Source: Oscillospiraceae bacterium
GTDB taxonomy: Bacteria; Bacillota; Clostridia; Oscillospirales; Ruminococcaceae
Direction of reading: 5' to 3'
NCBI GenBank assembly: GCA_030539275.1
Contig: JAUNSK010000017.1
Span: 30,189-94,188, forward strand
Length of the DNA stretch: 64,000 bases
Shown here: in pieces, positions 34,979 through 43,111 of the stretch
How positions within the stretch are numbered: the first letter of the stretch is position 1
Layout of the letters: each line of letters opens with the position of its first letter
Notes under the pieces: model-generated
Seen by the model: only the letters and a program-made list of their open reading frames with translations
The model's database searches: none
What the model was told of the DNA's origin: nothing
Made by a program: the position numbers and the translations under genes

Positions 34979-36166
34979 TCAGCACAGCTCATACATTTTT
35001 CCGGGCAGTGATCTTACCGCACCAAGCAGTTCAAGCTCTGTCATTTCGCAAAGGAGCTGTGAAGTTTCAATATTTGTTTCTAGCTGAATATCATTTACGG
35101 ACATCTGTCTTTGTCCTATTGCACTGATAATTTTCCTCTGAATATCTGACAGTCCTGAAATATCGGGGCTTACTGTTTTTTTATCCGGCTTTCCCTGAGA
35201 CAAAGGTTTTTTCTTTGATGCATGTTTACTGTACAGAGCGCTTTCAGTTACACCCTGGCTGTATTCATCCTCAGGAGTAAGCGTTGAAAGCTTGTGCGAA
35301 TATGTCGTATAGTATTCATACATAATATCTGTATATCCAAAAACAGGAATCGCTCCATCTCTTAGATATTTTACCACGCCACTATATTTTTTGTCAAATA
35401 TATCGTGAGGAGGCAGGCAGAATACATCACGGCCCTGCTCTGCTGCATAGTCTGCAGTGATCAGTGCACCGCTTCCTGAAGGTGCCTCCGCTACAAACAC
35501 ACCAAGAGATATTCCGGACAATATTCTGTTTCTTATCGGGAAGTTACGGCCGTTCGGCGTTGTTCCCGGCGCAAACTCAGATATAAGTGCACCATTTTCT
35601 ATTACAGCATCTCTTATATCAGAATTTGCCTTCGGATAATCCACATCCACACCGCATCCGAGTACTGCAGCAGTTTTTCCGCCTGCTTCAAGTGCACCGC
35701 GGTGGGCTGCTGAATCAATTCCGTCTGCAAAACCACTTACTATCGTAAATCCGCACTCTGCAAGCTCACGGCTTATCTGTCCTGCTGCCCTGAGTCCGTA
35801 CGGTGACGGATGTCTTGTTCCTACAACAGTCAGAGACACACTGTTTTCAAAGCAGCTGATGCTGCCTCTGCAGTAAATGACAGCAGGAGGATTATATATT
35901 GTCTTTAGTATATCCGGATATTCTCTGTTTTCATAAGTATAGATTGAAATGTTCTTTTTTATGCATAAATCAATAACTGCATCTGCACTCTCAGGAGAAA
36001 CCTTCCTTAAGTTTGCAGCTTCATGATCTGTCAGTCTGAACTTACCATCAATAATGTTCTGATATGCCGTTTCCGGATCTGATACCTGATTGAGTAATTC
36101 CCAGATACGACTGCTTCCTGTTGTGAAAATCATGGTAAGCCAGATCCAGTATCTCTTATTGTCCAT
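34979..36166 (-). CDS. dprA: DNA-processing protein DprA
   Basis: The 395-residue protein has an N-terminal helical/SAM-like region, a Rossmann-fold core with VVGTRHPSPYGLRAA, SGFADGIDSAAHRGALE, RNFPIRNRILSGIS and APSGSGALITADYA, and a C-terminal winged helix (SDIQRKIISAIGQRQMSVND). DprA loads RecA on incoming single-stranded DNA during transformation and is widespread beyond known competent species. Its ATG overlaps the end of the TrmH-type gene by 11 bases. Confidence 0.95.
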   Translation of the reverse strand: MDNKRYWIWLTMIFTTGSSRIWELLNQVSDPETAYQNIIDGKFRLTDHEAANLRKVSPESADAVIDLCIKKNISIYTYENREYPDILKTIYNPPAVIYCRGSISCFENSVSLTVVGTRHPSPYGLRAAGQISRELAECGFTIVSGFADGIDSAAHRGALEAGGKTAAVLGCGVDVDYPKANSDIRDAVIENGALISEFAPGTTPNGRNFPIRNRILSGISLGVFVAEAPSGSGALITADYAAEQGRDVFCLPPHDIFDKKYSGVVKYLRDGAIPVFGYTDIMYEYYTTYSHKLSTLTPEDEYSQGVTESALYSKHASKKKPLSQGKPDKKTVSPDISGLSDIQRKIISAIGQRQMSVNDIQLETNIETSQLLCEMTELELLGAVRSLPGKMYELC

Positions 36167-36968
36167 ATTTTTGTCTGTGATTCCCTTTCGTCATTTCCCA
36201 CATAAATATTCCTGTTGCCATCGCAGCGTTAAGAGAGTTGACATTGCCCTTCATTTTTATTGTTACACGTTTATCGCACTTTGACGAGATATCATCTGGC
36301 AGTCCGTTTCCTTCATTTCCTATCAGTACTGCACTTCCGGGACCAAATATCTGTTGCGAAAGGCTCTGTGCATCACTGTCAACGACAGCAGCATATGTCG
36401 TAATTCTTTTCTCCTGCATTGTAGTTATTATCTTTTCTATATTTTCGTCAGGAAAAATATTTACACGAAACAGTGATCCCATCGTAGAACGTACTACTTT
36501 AGGATTATACAGTTCGCATGATTCTGAAAGAATTATTCCGTCTATTCCCACAGCATCTGCTGTACGTATTATCATGCCTACATTTCCGGGATCCTGAAGC
36601 TGATAAAGTACAATATACTTTCCGTCTGATTTTGCACTGGCTTCAAATTCTTTTTCTGCCGCAGCCCTGCATATCGCAAAAACTCCCTGTGTCTTTTCCG
36701 TAGAGGAGATCCTGATTCCAAGCTCATTTGAAATAATTAGTACGTTTACTTCCCTCAAATCAGCCTGGGATAATTCACTGCTGTATTTTTCATATGCACT
36801 TTCCGTCAGAAAAAGCGAAGCGATCTTCGAATCTTCCATAAGTGCATCAACTACAAGCCTGTATCCTTCAAGTACATACATACCATAGTTCTTTCGTTCT
36901 TTTTTTGAACCGGCAAGCTTGAGATACAGTTTGATATGTGGGTTGTCCTTTGATTTGATAATAGTCAA
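36156..36968 (-). CDS. TrmH/SpoU-family RNA 2'-O-methyltransferase
   Basis: The 270-residue protein has an N-terminal L30e-like substrate-binding domain (YVLEGYRLVVDALMED). A SPOUT methyltransferase domain follows with motif 1 YQLQDPGNVGMIIRTADAVG, motif 2 LIGNEGNGLPDD and motif 3 SLNAAMATGIFMWEM. It probably methylates a ribose in rRNA or tRNA; the target is not clear. It is translationally coupled to dprA and lies downstream of the rplT terminator. Confidence 0.92.
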   Translation of the reverse strand: MTIIKSKDNPHIKLYLKLAGSKKERKNYGMYVLEGYRLVVDALMEDSKIASLFLTESAYEKYSSELSQADLREVNVLIISNELGIRISSTEKTQGVFAICRAAAEKEFEASAKSDGKYIVLYQLQDPGNVGMIIRTADAVGIDGIILSESCELYNPKVVRSTMGSLFRVNIFPDENIEKIITTMQEKRITTYAAVVDSDAQSLSQQIFGPGSAVLIGNEGNGLPDDISSKCDKRVTIKMKGNVNSLNAAMATGIFMWEMTKGNHRQKYGQ

Positions 36969-37013
36969 AAAAACACCGCTTTCAACATAAAGTCTATTTT
37001 TTGTTATTTAAAG

Positions 37014-37050
37014 AAAACACGCTCTTTATTTATTCAGAGCGTGTTTTTAT
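37014..37050 (-). terminator. Terminator of the infC-rpmI-rplT operon
   Basis: AAAACACGCTCT and AGAGCGTGTTTT form a 12-bp stem with a 10-base loop and A/T flanks, just after the rplT stop on the minus strand. Confidence 0.9.
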
Positions 37051-37056
37051 ATACGA

Positions 37057-37410
37057 TTAAAGAGCAGCCTTTGCCTTTTCTGCAATTGCTGTAAAGCCTG
37101 CAGGATCGCTGATTGCGATTTCTGAAAGCATCTTGCGGTTGAGCATAATGCCAGCCTTCTTAGCGCCGTTCATGAATGTTGAATAGTTCATTCCATTCAT
37201 TTTGCAAGCAGCACTGATTCTTGTGATCCAGAGCTGTCTGAAATTACGTTTCTTCTGCTTACGGCCAACATAAGCATAATTACCTGATTTCATTACTGCC
37301 TGTTTAGCCATCTTAAAATGCTTGCTCTTAGCGCCCCAGTAGCCCTTAGCAAGTTTTAGAGTTTTATTTCTTCTCTTACGAGTCATCATCGCACCCTTAA
37401 CACGTGCCAT
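37057..37410 (-). CDS. rplT: 50S ribosomal protein L20
   Basis: The 117-residue protein starts [19 protein letters not shown] and has [20 protein letters not shown] and [18 protein letters not shown], as in all L20 proteins. L20 is needed for early 50S assembly and in Bacillus represses this operon through the leader RNA. It is the last gene of the operon. Confidence 0.99.
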   Translation of the reverse strand: MARVKGAMMTRKRRNKTLKLAKGYWGAKSKHFKMAKQAVMKSGNYAYVGRKQKKRNFRQLWITRISAACKMNGMNYSTFMNGAKKAGIMLNRKMLSEIAISDPAGFTAIAEKAKAAL

Positions 37411-37485
37411 ACCTTTTACCTCCGATTATTAATTTCAACAGTTTCAAATGTAAAGTTTATATACAGAAATCTTTTCTGTATTCTA

Positions 37486-37692
37486 TTATCTGTTATATGG
37501 TAACAGCTGCTTGAGTGCAATCGTGTTTGTAGCGTCTGCTACGCCAGATGCACGGTTATTTCTTTTTCTGTTAGTATCTTTCTGTGTAAGTCTGTGTCTT
37601 CTGTTTGTCTTCTGGTATTTAAACTTACCACTTCCGGTAACTCTGAAACGCTTCTTAGCGCCTGAATGTGATTTAACCTTTACCTTAGCCAT
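37486..37692 (-). CDS. rpmI: 50S ribosomal protein L35
   Basis: The 68-residue basic protein reads [20 protein letters not shown], with [13 protein letters not shown] and a C-terminal LKQLLPY, the L35 pattern. It lies 18 bases after infC, with AGGAGG upstream of the ATG. Confidence 0.98.
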   Translation of the reverse strand: MAKVKVKSHSGAKKRFRVTGSGKFKYQKTNRRHRLTQKDTNRKRNNRASGVADATNTIALKQLLPYNR

Positions 37693-37710
37693 TTTTAGGT
37701 CCTCCTTTAA

Positions 37711-38229
37711 TTACTTAGTTGCCTTAGGTGAAATAAACATAACAAGGCTACGTCCTTCCATCTTAGCTGGCTTTTCAACAACGCCGGCCTCCAGACAATT
37801 ATCCTTAAATCTATCCAGAAGCTCATTTCCAAGCTCCGGATGAGCAATCGCACGCTTGCGGAATCGAATCGAAACCTTGATCTTATCTCCGCCCTTCAAA
37901 AACTTAAGAGCCTGATTTACCTTAGTGTTAAAATCATTAGTATCGATATTGGAAAACATTCTTATTTCCTTTATTTCAACAATTTTTTGATTTTTCCTTG
38001 CTTCCTTCTCACGTTTTGCCTGCTCGAAGCAGAATTTACCATAATCCATTACGCGGCATACAGGCGGTTGAGCCTGAGGAGCAATCTTAACCAAGTCAAG
38101 ATTTTTTTCAAATGCAATCTTAAGAGCCTCATTGGCTGAAAGCATTCCAAGCTGTGTTCCGTCGACATCAATAACACGAAGCTCTTTATCACGGATTTCT
38201 TCGTTTATCTGTAGTTCCTTATTGCTAAT
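37711..38229 (-). CDS. infC: Translation initiation factor IF-3, AUU start codon
   Basis: The 172-residue IF-3 has INEEIRDKELRVIDVDGTQLG, VCRVMDYGKFCFEQ, the linker, and the C-terminal KGGDKIKVSIRFRKRAI and GRSLVMFISP. It keeps 30S and 50S subunits apart and checks the start codon. The start is called as ATT: GGAGGTG sits 6 bases upstream, and the protein then begins at the normal IF-3 N-terminus (SNKELQINEEIR). AUU starts are a known autoregulatory feature of infC in several bacteria. An in-frame ATG further upstream lies inside the leader hairpin and lacks a binding site. Confidence 0.96.
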   Translation of the reverse strand: MSNKELQINEEIRDKELRVIDVDGTQLGMLSANEALKIAFEKNLDLVKIAPQAQPPVCRVMDYGKFCFEQAKREKEARKNQKIVEIKEIRMFSNIDTNDFNTKVNQALKFLKGGDKIKVSIRFRKRAIAHPELGNELLDRFKDNCLEAGVVEKPAKMEGRSLVMFISPKATK

Positions 38230-38254
38230 GGCCAGCACCTCCAAGACATTAAAA

Positions 38255-38301
38255 AAATTAATAAAAATAAAAAATGAGTACAGATACTCATCAGTACTCA
38301 T
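38255..38301 (-). promoter_or_regulatory. Attenuator-like hairpin in the infC leader
   Basis: On the minus strand ATGAGTAC pairs with GTACTCAT around a 12-base loop and is followed by TTTTTTATTTTT, a terminator in form. Overlapping ATGAGTA copies upstream could form a competing fold. It lies between the promoter and the infC start. This resembles L20-leader control of infC-rpmI-rplT in Bacillus, but homology with that RNA is not shown. Confidence 0.65.
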
Positions 38302-38397
38302 ACTCATTTACGATATGTTAATATCAAAAGTATTGACCGCTTCGACTGCTTTGTGCGCCAAACGGTGAGAACTGAGGTTCTGCTTTGTTACCTGATA

Positions 38398-38426
38398 ATT
38401 ATATTACATCATGATGTTGTTGTCAA
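38398..38426 (-). promoter_or_regulatory. Consensus sigma-A promoter of infC
   Basis: TTGACA and TATAAT with a 17-base spacer, a perfect match, read on the minus strand. It gives a leader of about 160 bases before the infC AUU. The leader also holds two CTGCTTTGT copies (as read on the plus strand). Confidence 0.9.
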
Positions 38427-38429
38427 GTA

Positions 38430-38622
38430 TTTTTTAAAAATTTATTAAAATTCCATATTTAATAAACTATATAAAGTTGTTTTTCCTGTCACTATTGACC
38501 GTATTTTCTTTTTGTCATTAATCCTTTTATTAGTAGCTTTTATTGACTTATCCGGCGAAATTATGCTATACTCATATAAAAGGACATTTTTAGTATTCAT
38601 AAAAATGAAAGAAGGAACCGTT
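38430..38622 (+). promoter_or_regulatory. AT-rich gap with the promoter of the lipoprotein gene
   Basis: Together with the infC leader this is the longest stretch without a gene. TTGACT at 38543 and TATACT at 38567 with an 18-base spacer form a good plus-strand promoter about 50 bases before the lipoprotein start. Nothing else recognisable was seen. Confidence 0.65.
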
Positions 38623-39132
38623 TTGAAAAAACTCATTTTATTAATAGTATCTTTTACTTTTTTATGTTCTTTATCATCATGCAGCAAAAAATCATCTGAC
38701 AGCTCAGCTTCACTGTCCGGACAGGATTATCAGACAACTCCGGGCTCAGTCACACAGACTGAAACTTCAGCAACAAAACCTGTAGAAGAAGTCGATGCTG
38801 CTACAGCAGATGAACGTGCGAAAAAAATTTATGAAGCAGCCCAGCAGATAGCTGAAAGATATGAAACAGCAGGTGCTACTTTAAACTCTGAAATTATGAC
38901 CAGTGACGATATAGCATCAGGCAGTGCTGAAAAGCTGAACTTTATTAGTCAGATGCAGCAGCTTATTGACTTTGACGGCAAATGGGCATTCAGTATGCGT
39001 GGTTTTAAAATACAATCAGCTGTATACTGTGTATCACCGGATACAGATGTACTTGGCAGATTTCCTGAGAGCTTTTCGGGGGAACTTACCGATGGCCGGA
39101 CAGGCGAAGACCTTTCTTCTTATCTTGATTAA
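38623..39132 (+). CDS. Putative lipoprotein of unknown function
   Basis: The 169-residue protein begins with a lipoprotein signal peptide: a basic start, a hydrophobic stretch, and the lipobox LSSC followed by SKKSSDSS. A Ser/Thr-rich linker then leads to a mostly helical domain with ERAKKIYEAAQQIAERYETAG. I do not recognise a family. The start is a TTG with AGAAGGA 6 bases upstream; an ATG six codons earlier overlaps that site. It is monocistronic, with its own promoter and a shared bidirectional terminator. Confidence 0.75.
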   Translation: MKKLILLIVSFTFLCSLSSCSKKSSDSSASLSGQDYQTTPGSVTQTETSATKPVEEVDAATADERAKKIYEAAQQIAERYETAGATLNSEIMTSDDIASGSAEKLNFISQMQQLIDFDGKWAFSMRGFKIQSAVYCVSPDTDVLGRFPESFSGELTDGRTGEDLSSYLD

Positions 39133-39136
39133 AAAT

Positions 39137-39190
39137 CAAAAAGCTTTCTTACTGAAGAAAATAATATTTTCGCAGTAAGAAAGCTTTTTT
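39137..39190. terminator. Bidirectional terminator
   Basis: AAAAAGCTTTCTTACTG and CAGTAAGAAAGCTTTTTT form a long stem with an AT-rich loop. It lies between two convergent genes and has T-runs on both strands. Confidence 0.92.
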
Positions 39191-39798
39191 TATATTTTCT
39201 CTTTTATTGAATTGTAAATCTCGGCACACTTGAATCTTATTTCATATCCTGAACAGTTTTCAAGTATCTTTATTTCTCCGTCAGAAAAATACTGCGTATA
39301 ATCCTCAAGCTCGACATCCTGTGAACCGGCTGCAGGTATACATAGAGGCGGATACATTACACACCACCAGTTATGTCCTTTTGCTTCACCGATCGTCACA
39401 CGCAGTGCCGTATAATTTCCACGCGGCATTGTAATGTTTCCGTATACTCTGTCCTCAAAATCCATTTTTACTATTTGTGAATTCACATCATAATCATATC
39501 CGGCGGCTTGTATCTCACTACGGGCTATGTCATTTATCTCACCAAGGTGTGCATTTATTATTTCCTGTGCCTGTTCTGAATCATTACAGTTTTCAAGCCA
39601 CTTTGAGGAATGTCCGAGTATTGCATCCCTTACACGAAGCTTCAGTTCCTGGTCACTGTTAGCATCTGAATTTGCCATTATATGAATCCTTACTACATCA
39701 TTCTGAAGTGCCCTGTAGTCCTTGTCAAAGCCTCTTACTCCTGACAATACAAGATATGCAGCAAGACTTAAAAACAAAATTATTTCAAACTTTCTCAT
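39190..39798 (-). CDS. spoIIR: Stage II sporulation protein R
   Basis: The 202-residue secreted protein has an N-terminal membrane/signal helix, then VVRIHIMANSDANSDQELKLRVRDAIL and the late GEAKGHNWWCVMYPPLC block, both diagnostic of SpoIIR. Made in the forespore, it triggers SpoIIGA-dependent activation of sigma-E in the mother cell. It indicates sporulation ancestry; whether this organism forms spores cannot be judged here. It runs convergent to the lipoprotein gene. Confidence 0.95.
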   Translation of the reverse strand: MRKFEIILFLSLAAYLVLSGVRGFDKDYRALQNDVVRIHIMANSDANSDQELKLRVRDAILGHSSKWLENCNDSEQAQEIINAHLGEINDIARSEIQAAGYDYDVNSQIVKMDFEDRVYGNITMPRGNYTALRVTIGEAKGHNWWCVMYPPLCIPAAGSQDVELEDYTQYFSDGEIKILENCSGYEIRFKCAEIYNSIKEKI

Positions 39799-39867
39799 GT
39801 CAAAATCACCTCAGTGAGAATATTGACAAGCAGAAGCTATATATTCATTTTAAGTAAAATTTTTCCT

Positions 39868-40938
39868 CTAGATTATTGTTCCACCGCCTATTACAAGATC
39901 ACCGTCATAAAATACGACAGCCTGTCCTCTTGTAACAGCTCTCTGAGGCTTGTCAAATACCACCTTCAGCGTACCATCATCCATAGGATACAGAACGGCT
40001 GGTTCATCCTTCTGGTTATATCTTGCCTTTGCAGTTACCCTCATGCCATACTCAGGCTTCTCTACACTGACCATATTTATATCATCTGCCACAAGTTCCC
40101 TCGTGAACAGTTCATCATTGCTTCCCAGGACAACTGTATTTGTCTTTTTATCCTTATCAACTACAAACATAGGTTTTCCGAACGCAGTTCCAAGACCCTT
40201 TCGCTGTCCTACAGTATAATAGATAAGTCCCTTATGAGTGCCTATAACACTGCCGTTTGTATCAACAAAGTTTCCGGGCTTTATCTCATCATTTATATTA
40301 TCTTTTATAAATTCCGCATACTTTCCATCCGGAACAAAGCAGATATCCTGACTGTCTGGTTTTCTGGAGTTAATAAGTCCGCTCGCCTGCGCGATCTCCC
40401 TTACCTGTGTCTTTTCATAGCCTGCCAGCGGAAACAGTGTTCTTTCAAGCTGATACTGTGTAAGATTATATAGTACATATGTCTGGTCTTTTGAACGGTC
40501 CTTAGGACGTCTGAGTGTATATCTTCCGGTTTTGCTGTCAAACTCACGCAGCGCATAGTGACCGGTAGCTATATAGTCAAAGCCCAGCTCCTGTGCACGT
40601 CTGAGCATTTTGTCAAACTTAATGTGCCTGTTGCACTCTATGCAGGGATTAGGAGTGAATCCGGCTAAGTAGCTGTCAACAAAGTTCTTTATTACATGTT
40701 CCCTGAAGTCTTCCTTAAAATTAAATACAAGATGATCAAAACCGAGCTTGTATGCAACTGCCCTTGCATCCTCGACATCTGAAAGAGCACAGCAAGTTCT
40801 CGTTTCAGTATCACGTATGTCCTCATTTGCAAAGAGCTTGAGTGTAACTCCTGTTACATCGTATCCGCTGTCTAAAAGCAGCTTTGCAGCAACTGAGCTG
40901 TCAACGCCTCCGCTCATTCCTACCATTACCTTACTCAT
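39868..40938 (-). CDS. mnmA: tRNA-specific 2-thiouridylase MnmA
   Basis: The 356-residue enzyme adds sulfur at U34 of Lys, Glu and Gln tRNAs. The ATP-binding loop is VGMSGGVDSSVAA, the first catalytic cysteine is in FTPNPCIECNRHIKF, and the second in PDSQDICFVPDGKY. GHYALRE, DQTYVLYNL and the C-terminal RGQAVVFYDGDLVIGGG complete the match. AAAGGATG lies 9 bases before the chosen ATG. Confidence 0.97.
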   Translation of the reverse strand: MSKVMVGMSGGVDSSVAAKLLLDSGYDVTGVTLKLFANEDIRDTETRTCCALSDVEDARAVAYKLGFDHLVFNFKEDFREHVIKNFVDSYLAGFTPNPCIECNRHIKFDKMLRRAQELGFDYIATGHYALREFDSKTGRYTLRRPKDRSKDQTYVLYNLTQYQLERTLFPLAGYEKTQVREIAQASGLINSRKPDSQDICFVPDGKYAEFIKDNINDEIKPGNFVDTNGSVIGTHKGLIYYTVGQRKGLGTAFGKPMFVVDKDKKTNTVVLGSNDELFTRELVADDINMVSVEKPEYGMRVTAKARYNQKDEPAVLYPMDDGTLKVVFDKPQRAVTRGQAVVFYDGDLVIGGGTII

Positions 40939-41059
40939 TAAAATCAACATCCTTTAAGATTGTATTATTCACTATACTATTATAATATATTCACTGCAGT
41001 CAAAACCGCCTATCCTTCAGTCATCACCCCGGTGAAAACTCGAATAAGCGGCGCTTATA

Positions 41060-41710
41060 TTATTTTATTATATCAGTAAGTTCGACAAGCGAACGTATAT
41101 TTATATCAGCGCATAAACACGCATCATTCCAGTCACTGTCTGCAGTTTTTTCATAAACGACCGCAGTATTGACACCGGCTTTTACCCCGGCCTGAATGCA
41201 ATGAAGTGCATCATCAACGGCCAGTGCTTCACCAGGCAGACATCCCAGTTTCTCTGCAGCGATCCTGAAAAACTCAGGATCATTTTTATCAGTTCCGGCA
41301 TCAAGACATGTAAAGAGAAATTTTAAACGGTCATATATAGCAAGACGCTTTGTTACCGCACAGGCAAGAGAATTATATGTTGCTGTCGCAATCCCGTATG
41401 GTATTCCTCTTGAATCAAGATGATCAAGAAGCTGTATCACTCCGGGTTTGAGAGGTATTTCATTAGCATACTTATCGTATACCATCTGCTCAATCCTGTC
41501 TGCAATTGCCTGTGGTGTCATTTTTATGCCGAACTCGCTTATAAAGTATCTGCAGGCCATGGTAATACTCATTGTCTTGACAATATCAGATACTCCCGGC
41601 GGGGGATCCACTGAATTTTCCCTGAGGAACTGCGCATCGACCTGTTCCCAGCAGTTCATAGAATCTATAAGCGTTCCGTCAAGATCAAAAATAACGCCTT
41701 TTATATTCAT
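41060..41710 (-). CDS. HAD-superfamily hydrolase, beta-phosphoglucomutase-like
   Basis: The 216-residue protein has HAD motif I FDLDGTLIDSMNCWEQVD, a helical cap, motif II around IATATYNS, and motifs III/IV with PGEALAVDDALHCIQAGVKAG. This is the phosphatase/phosphomutase branch close to phosphoglycolate phosphatase. The substrate cannot be predicted. It lies between tmcAL and mnmA on the same strand. Confidence 0.88.
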   Translation of the reverse strand: MNIKGVIFDLDGTLIDSMNCWEQVDAQFLRENSVDPPPGVSDIVKTMSITMACRYFISEFGIKMTPQAIADRIEQMVYDKYANEIPLKPGVIQLLDHLDSRGIPYGIATATYNSLACAVTKRLAIYDRLKFLFTCLDAGTDKNDPEFFRIAAEKLGCLPGEALAVDDALHCIQAGVKAGVNTAVVYEKTADSDWNDACLCADINIRSLVELTDIIK

Positions 41711-41728
41711 ATTTATTTTTCCTGTATA

Positions 41729-42919
41729 TCAGATAGAGTTTGTTATGCCGATCTTTGCACGGTAGTCAAGGCCTACCGGACCAGGCTTTCTCATTGCTAT
41801 CGAATATATATCTGTTGAGAGTGATTCAAGTTCTGCAGTTCTTCTTGTTACAGCATTTATCTCGCTGAGCTTGGCAAGTGAGGTTGAAAGAGGAATTCGT
41901 GATTTGCCCTTAGCAACGCCCAGAATATCTGTTCCGCGCTCATTTACTGCAAGGATTCGTCCGTATACCGGAGGTGTTGTAAGATCATCCTTTGTAATGC
42001 CAAGAAGAGCATTGATAAGAATCCTTCTTATTCTTGACATTGTATATCTCTTGGTCTTGATCATCTCCATCATTTCGGTTACGCTTGAAGCTGTTCTTGC
42101 TTCAAATATCCTGTGTTCAAGGCCCTGTCCGACATCAGGAACATCGCGGATCATAGAAGGCGTCATGGTTCTCATCCTGTACATTACTGCCTTTTCAAGA
42201 TTTTCGATCTTTGCAACCCGGCCCTCATTTACAGCCTCTGTAAGAATTTCATACATAGGCCTTGGCATAAGGTCTGAGTAACCCTTTTCGCCGACATTCT
42301 GTCTGATAAATGAAGCACTTGCGAAGTTGCACATAACGTCAGGCTGATCATGTCCGGCATTTTTTCTTGTTACAGTAAATGGTGTGATCTTGGAATTGAG
42401 ATATGATATAGCCTTAAGATATTCAATTGCAAGAAGGTTGTTCGGCCATTCAAATACGTCTGCTACCTGCTTGCCGTAGTTTTTCTCTGCAAGCACATGC
42501 ATAGCACTCGGATATGACATTCCACCCTCAAGAAGTGTCCTGAGTTCCTGAGACTGAGAGCAGACGATACTTGCCTGTACGGCACTCAGGATCTTGTTGA
42601 TGTCTCCGCTCTCACTTCCGAATGAGACCTCGTCCACACAGCCCATTGCATTAAGGATATACATTGCACCGCGTGCAAAACCTTCAGCACCGGAAAGTGA
42701 ATAGGCAACCGGAAGTTCTATAACAAGGTCTGCCCCGCAGCGCACAGCAGCCTTTGCTCTTTCAAACTTGTCAATAATAGCCACGTCTCCGCGCTGAACA
42801 AAGTTGCCGCTCATAATGGCAACAATATGTGTAGCACCGTTTTCACGTGTCTTCTTTATATGATAATAATGACCGTTATGAAAAGGATTGTATTCACATA
42901 TTATACCTGAAACCTTCAT
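41729..42919 (-). CDS. tmcAL: tRNA(Met) cytidine acetate ligase TmcAL
   Basis: The 396-residue protein begins VSGIICEYNPFHNGHYYHI, with the HxGH-type nucleotidyltransferase site, followed by AIMSGNFVQRGDVAIIDKFERAKAA, VIELPVAYSLSGAEGFARG and FGSESGDI. These match YlbM/TmcAL, which activates acetate with ATP to form ac4C34 on elongator tRNA-Met in Bacillus. The acetate-kinase gene is divergent next to it, so acetate chemistry is shared, though the link may be coincidental. Confidence 0.93.
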   Translation of the reverse strand: MKVSGIICEYNPFHNGHYYHIKKTRENGATHIVAIMSGNFVQRGDVAIIDKFERAKAAVRCGADLVIELPVAYSLSGAEGFARGAMYILNAMGCVDEVSFGSESGDINKILSAVQASIVCSQSQELRTLLEGGMSYPSAMHVLAEKNYGKQVADVFEWPNNLLAIEYLKAISYLNSKITPFTVTRKNAGHDQPDVMCNFASASFIRQNVGEKGYSDLMPRPMYEILTEAVNEGRVAKIENLEKAVMYRMRTMTPSMIRDVPDVGQGLEHRIFEARTASSVTEMMEMIKTKRYTMSRIRRILINALLGITKDDLTTPPVYGRILAVNERGTDILGVAKGKSRIPLSTSLAKLSEINAVTRRTAELESLSTDIYSIAMRKPGPVGLDYRAKIGITNSI

Positions 42920-42995
42920 AAAATAGTCCTCCTAATTTTTTTTGTTTAAACCTGTTCTGTTTTTTGTTAAAAAAGCAGATTTTTTATAAAAGCAC

Positions 42996-43023
42996 TTGCA
43001 TTTTCGATATTATGGTATATAAT
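42996..43023 (+). promoter_or_regulatory. Sigma-A-like promoter of ackA
   Basis: TTGCAT and TATAAT with a 16-base spacer lie about 90 bases before the acetate kinase start. Confidence 0.6.
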
Positions 43024-43111
43024 TAACTAGTAAACTTTGACCGAAATTGCAGGTTTTAAAGCCTCATTCTGTCAAATATTCTAACTTAAATCGAAAGGAT
43101 TGAAACAAAGA

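Noticed and set aside
38230-38307. ATG-started longer form of infC
   Set aside because: The ATG lies in the leader hairpin with no ribosome binding site, and the added residues are unlike any IF-3; the ATT after GGAGGTG fits better.
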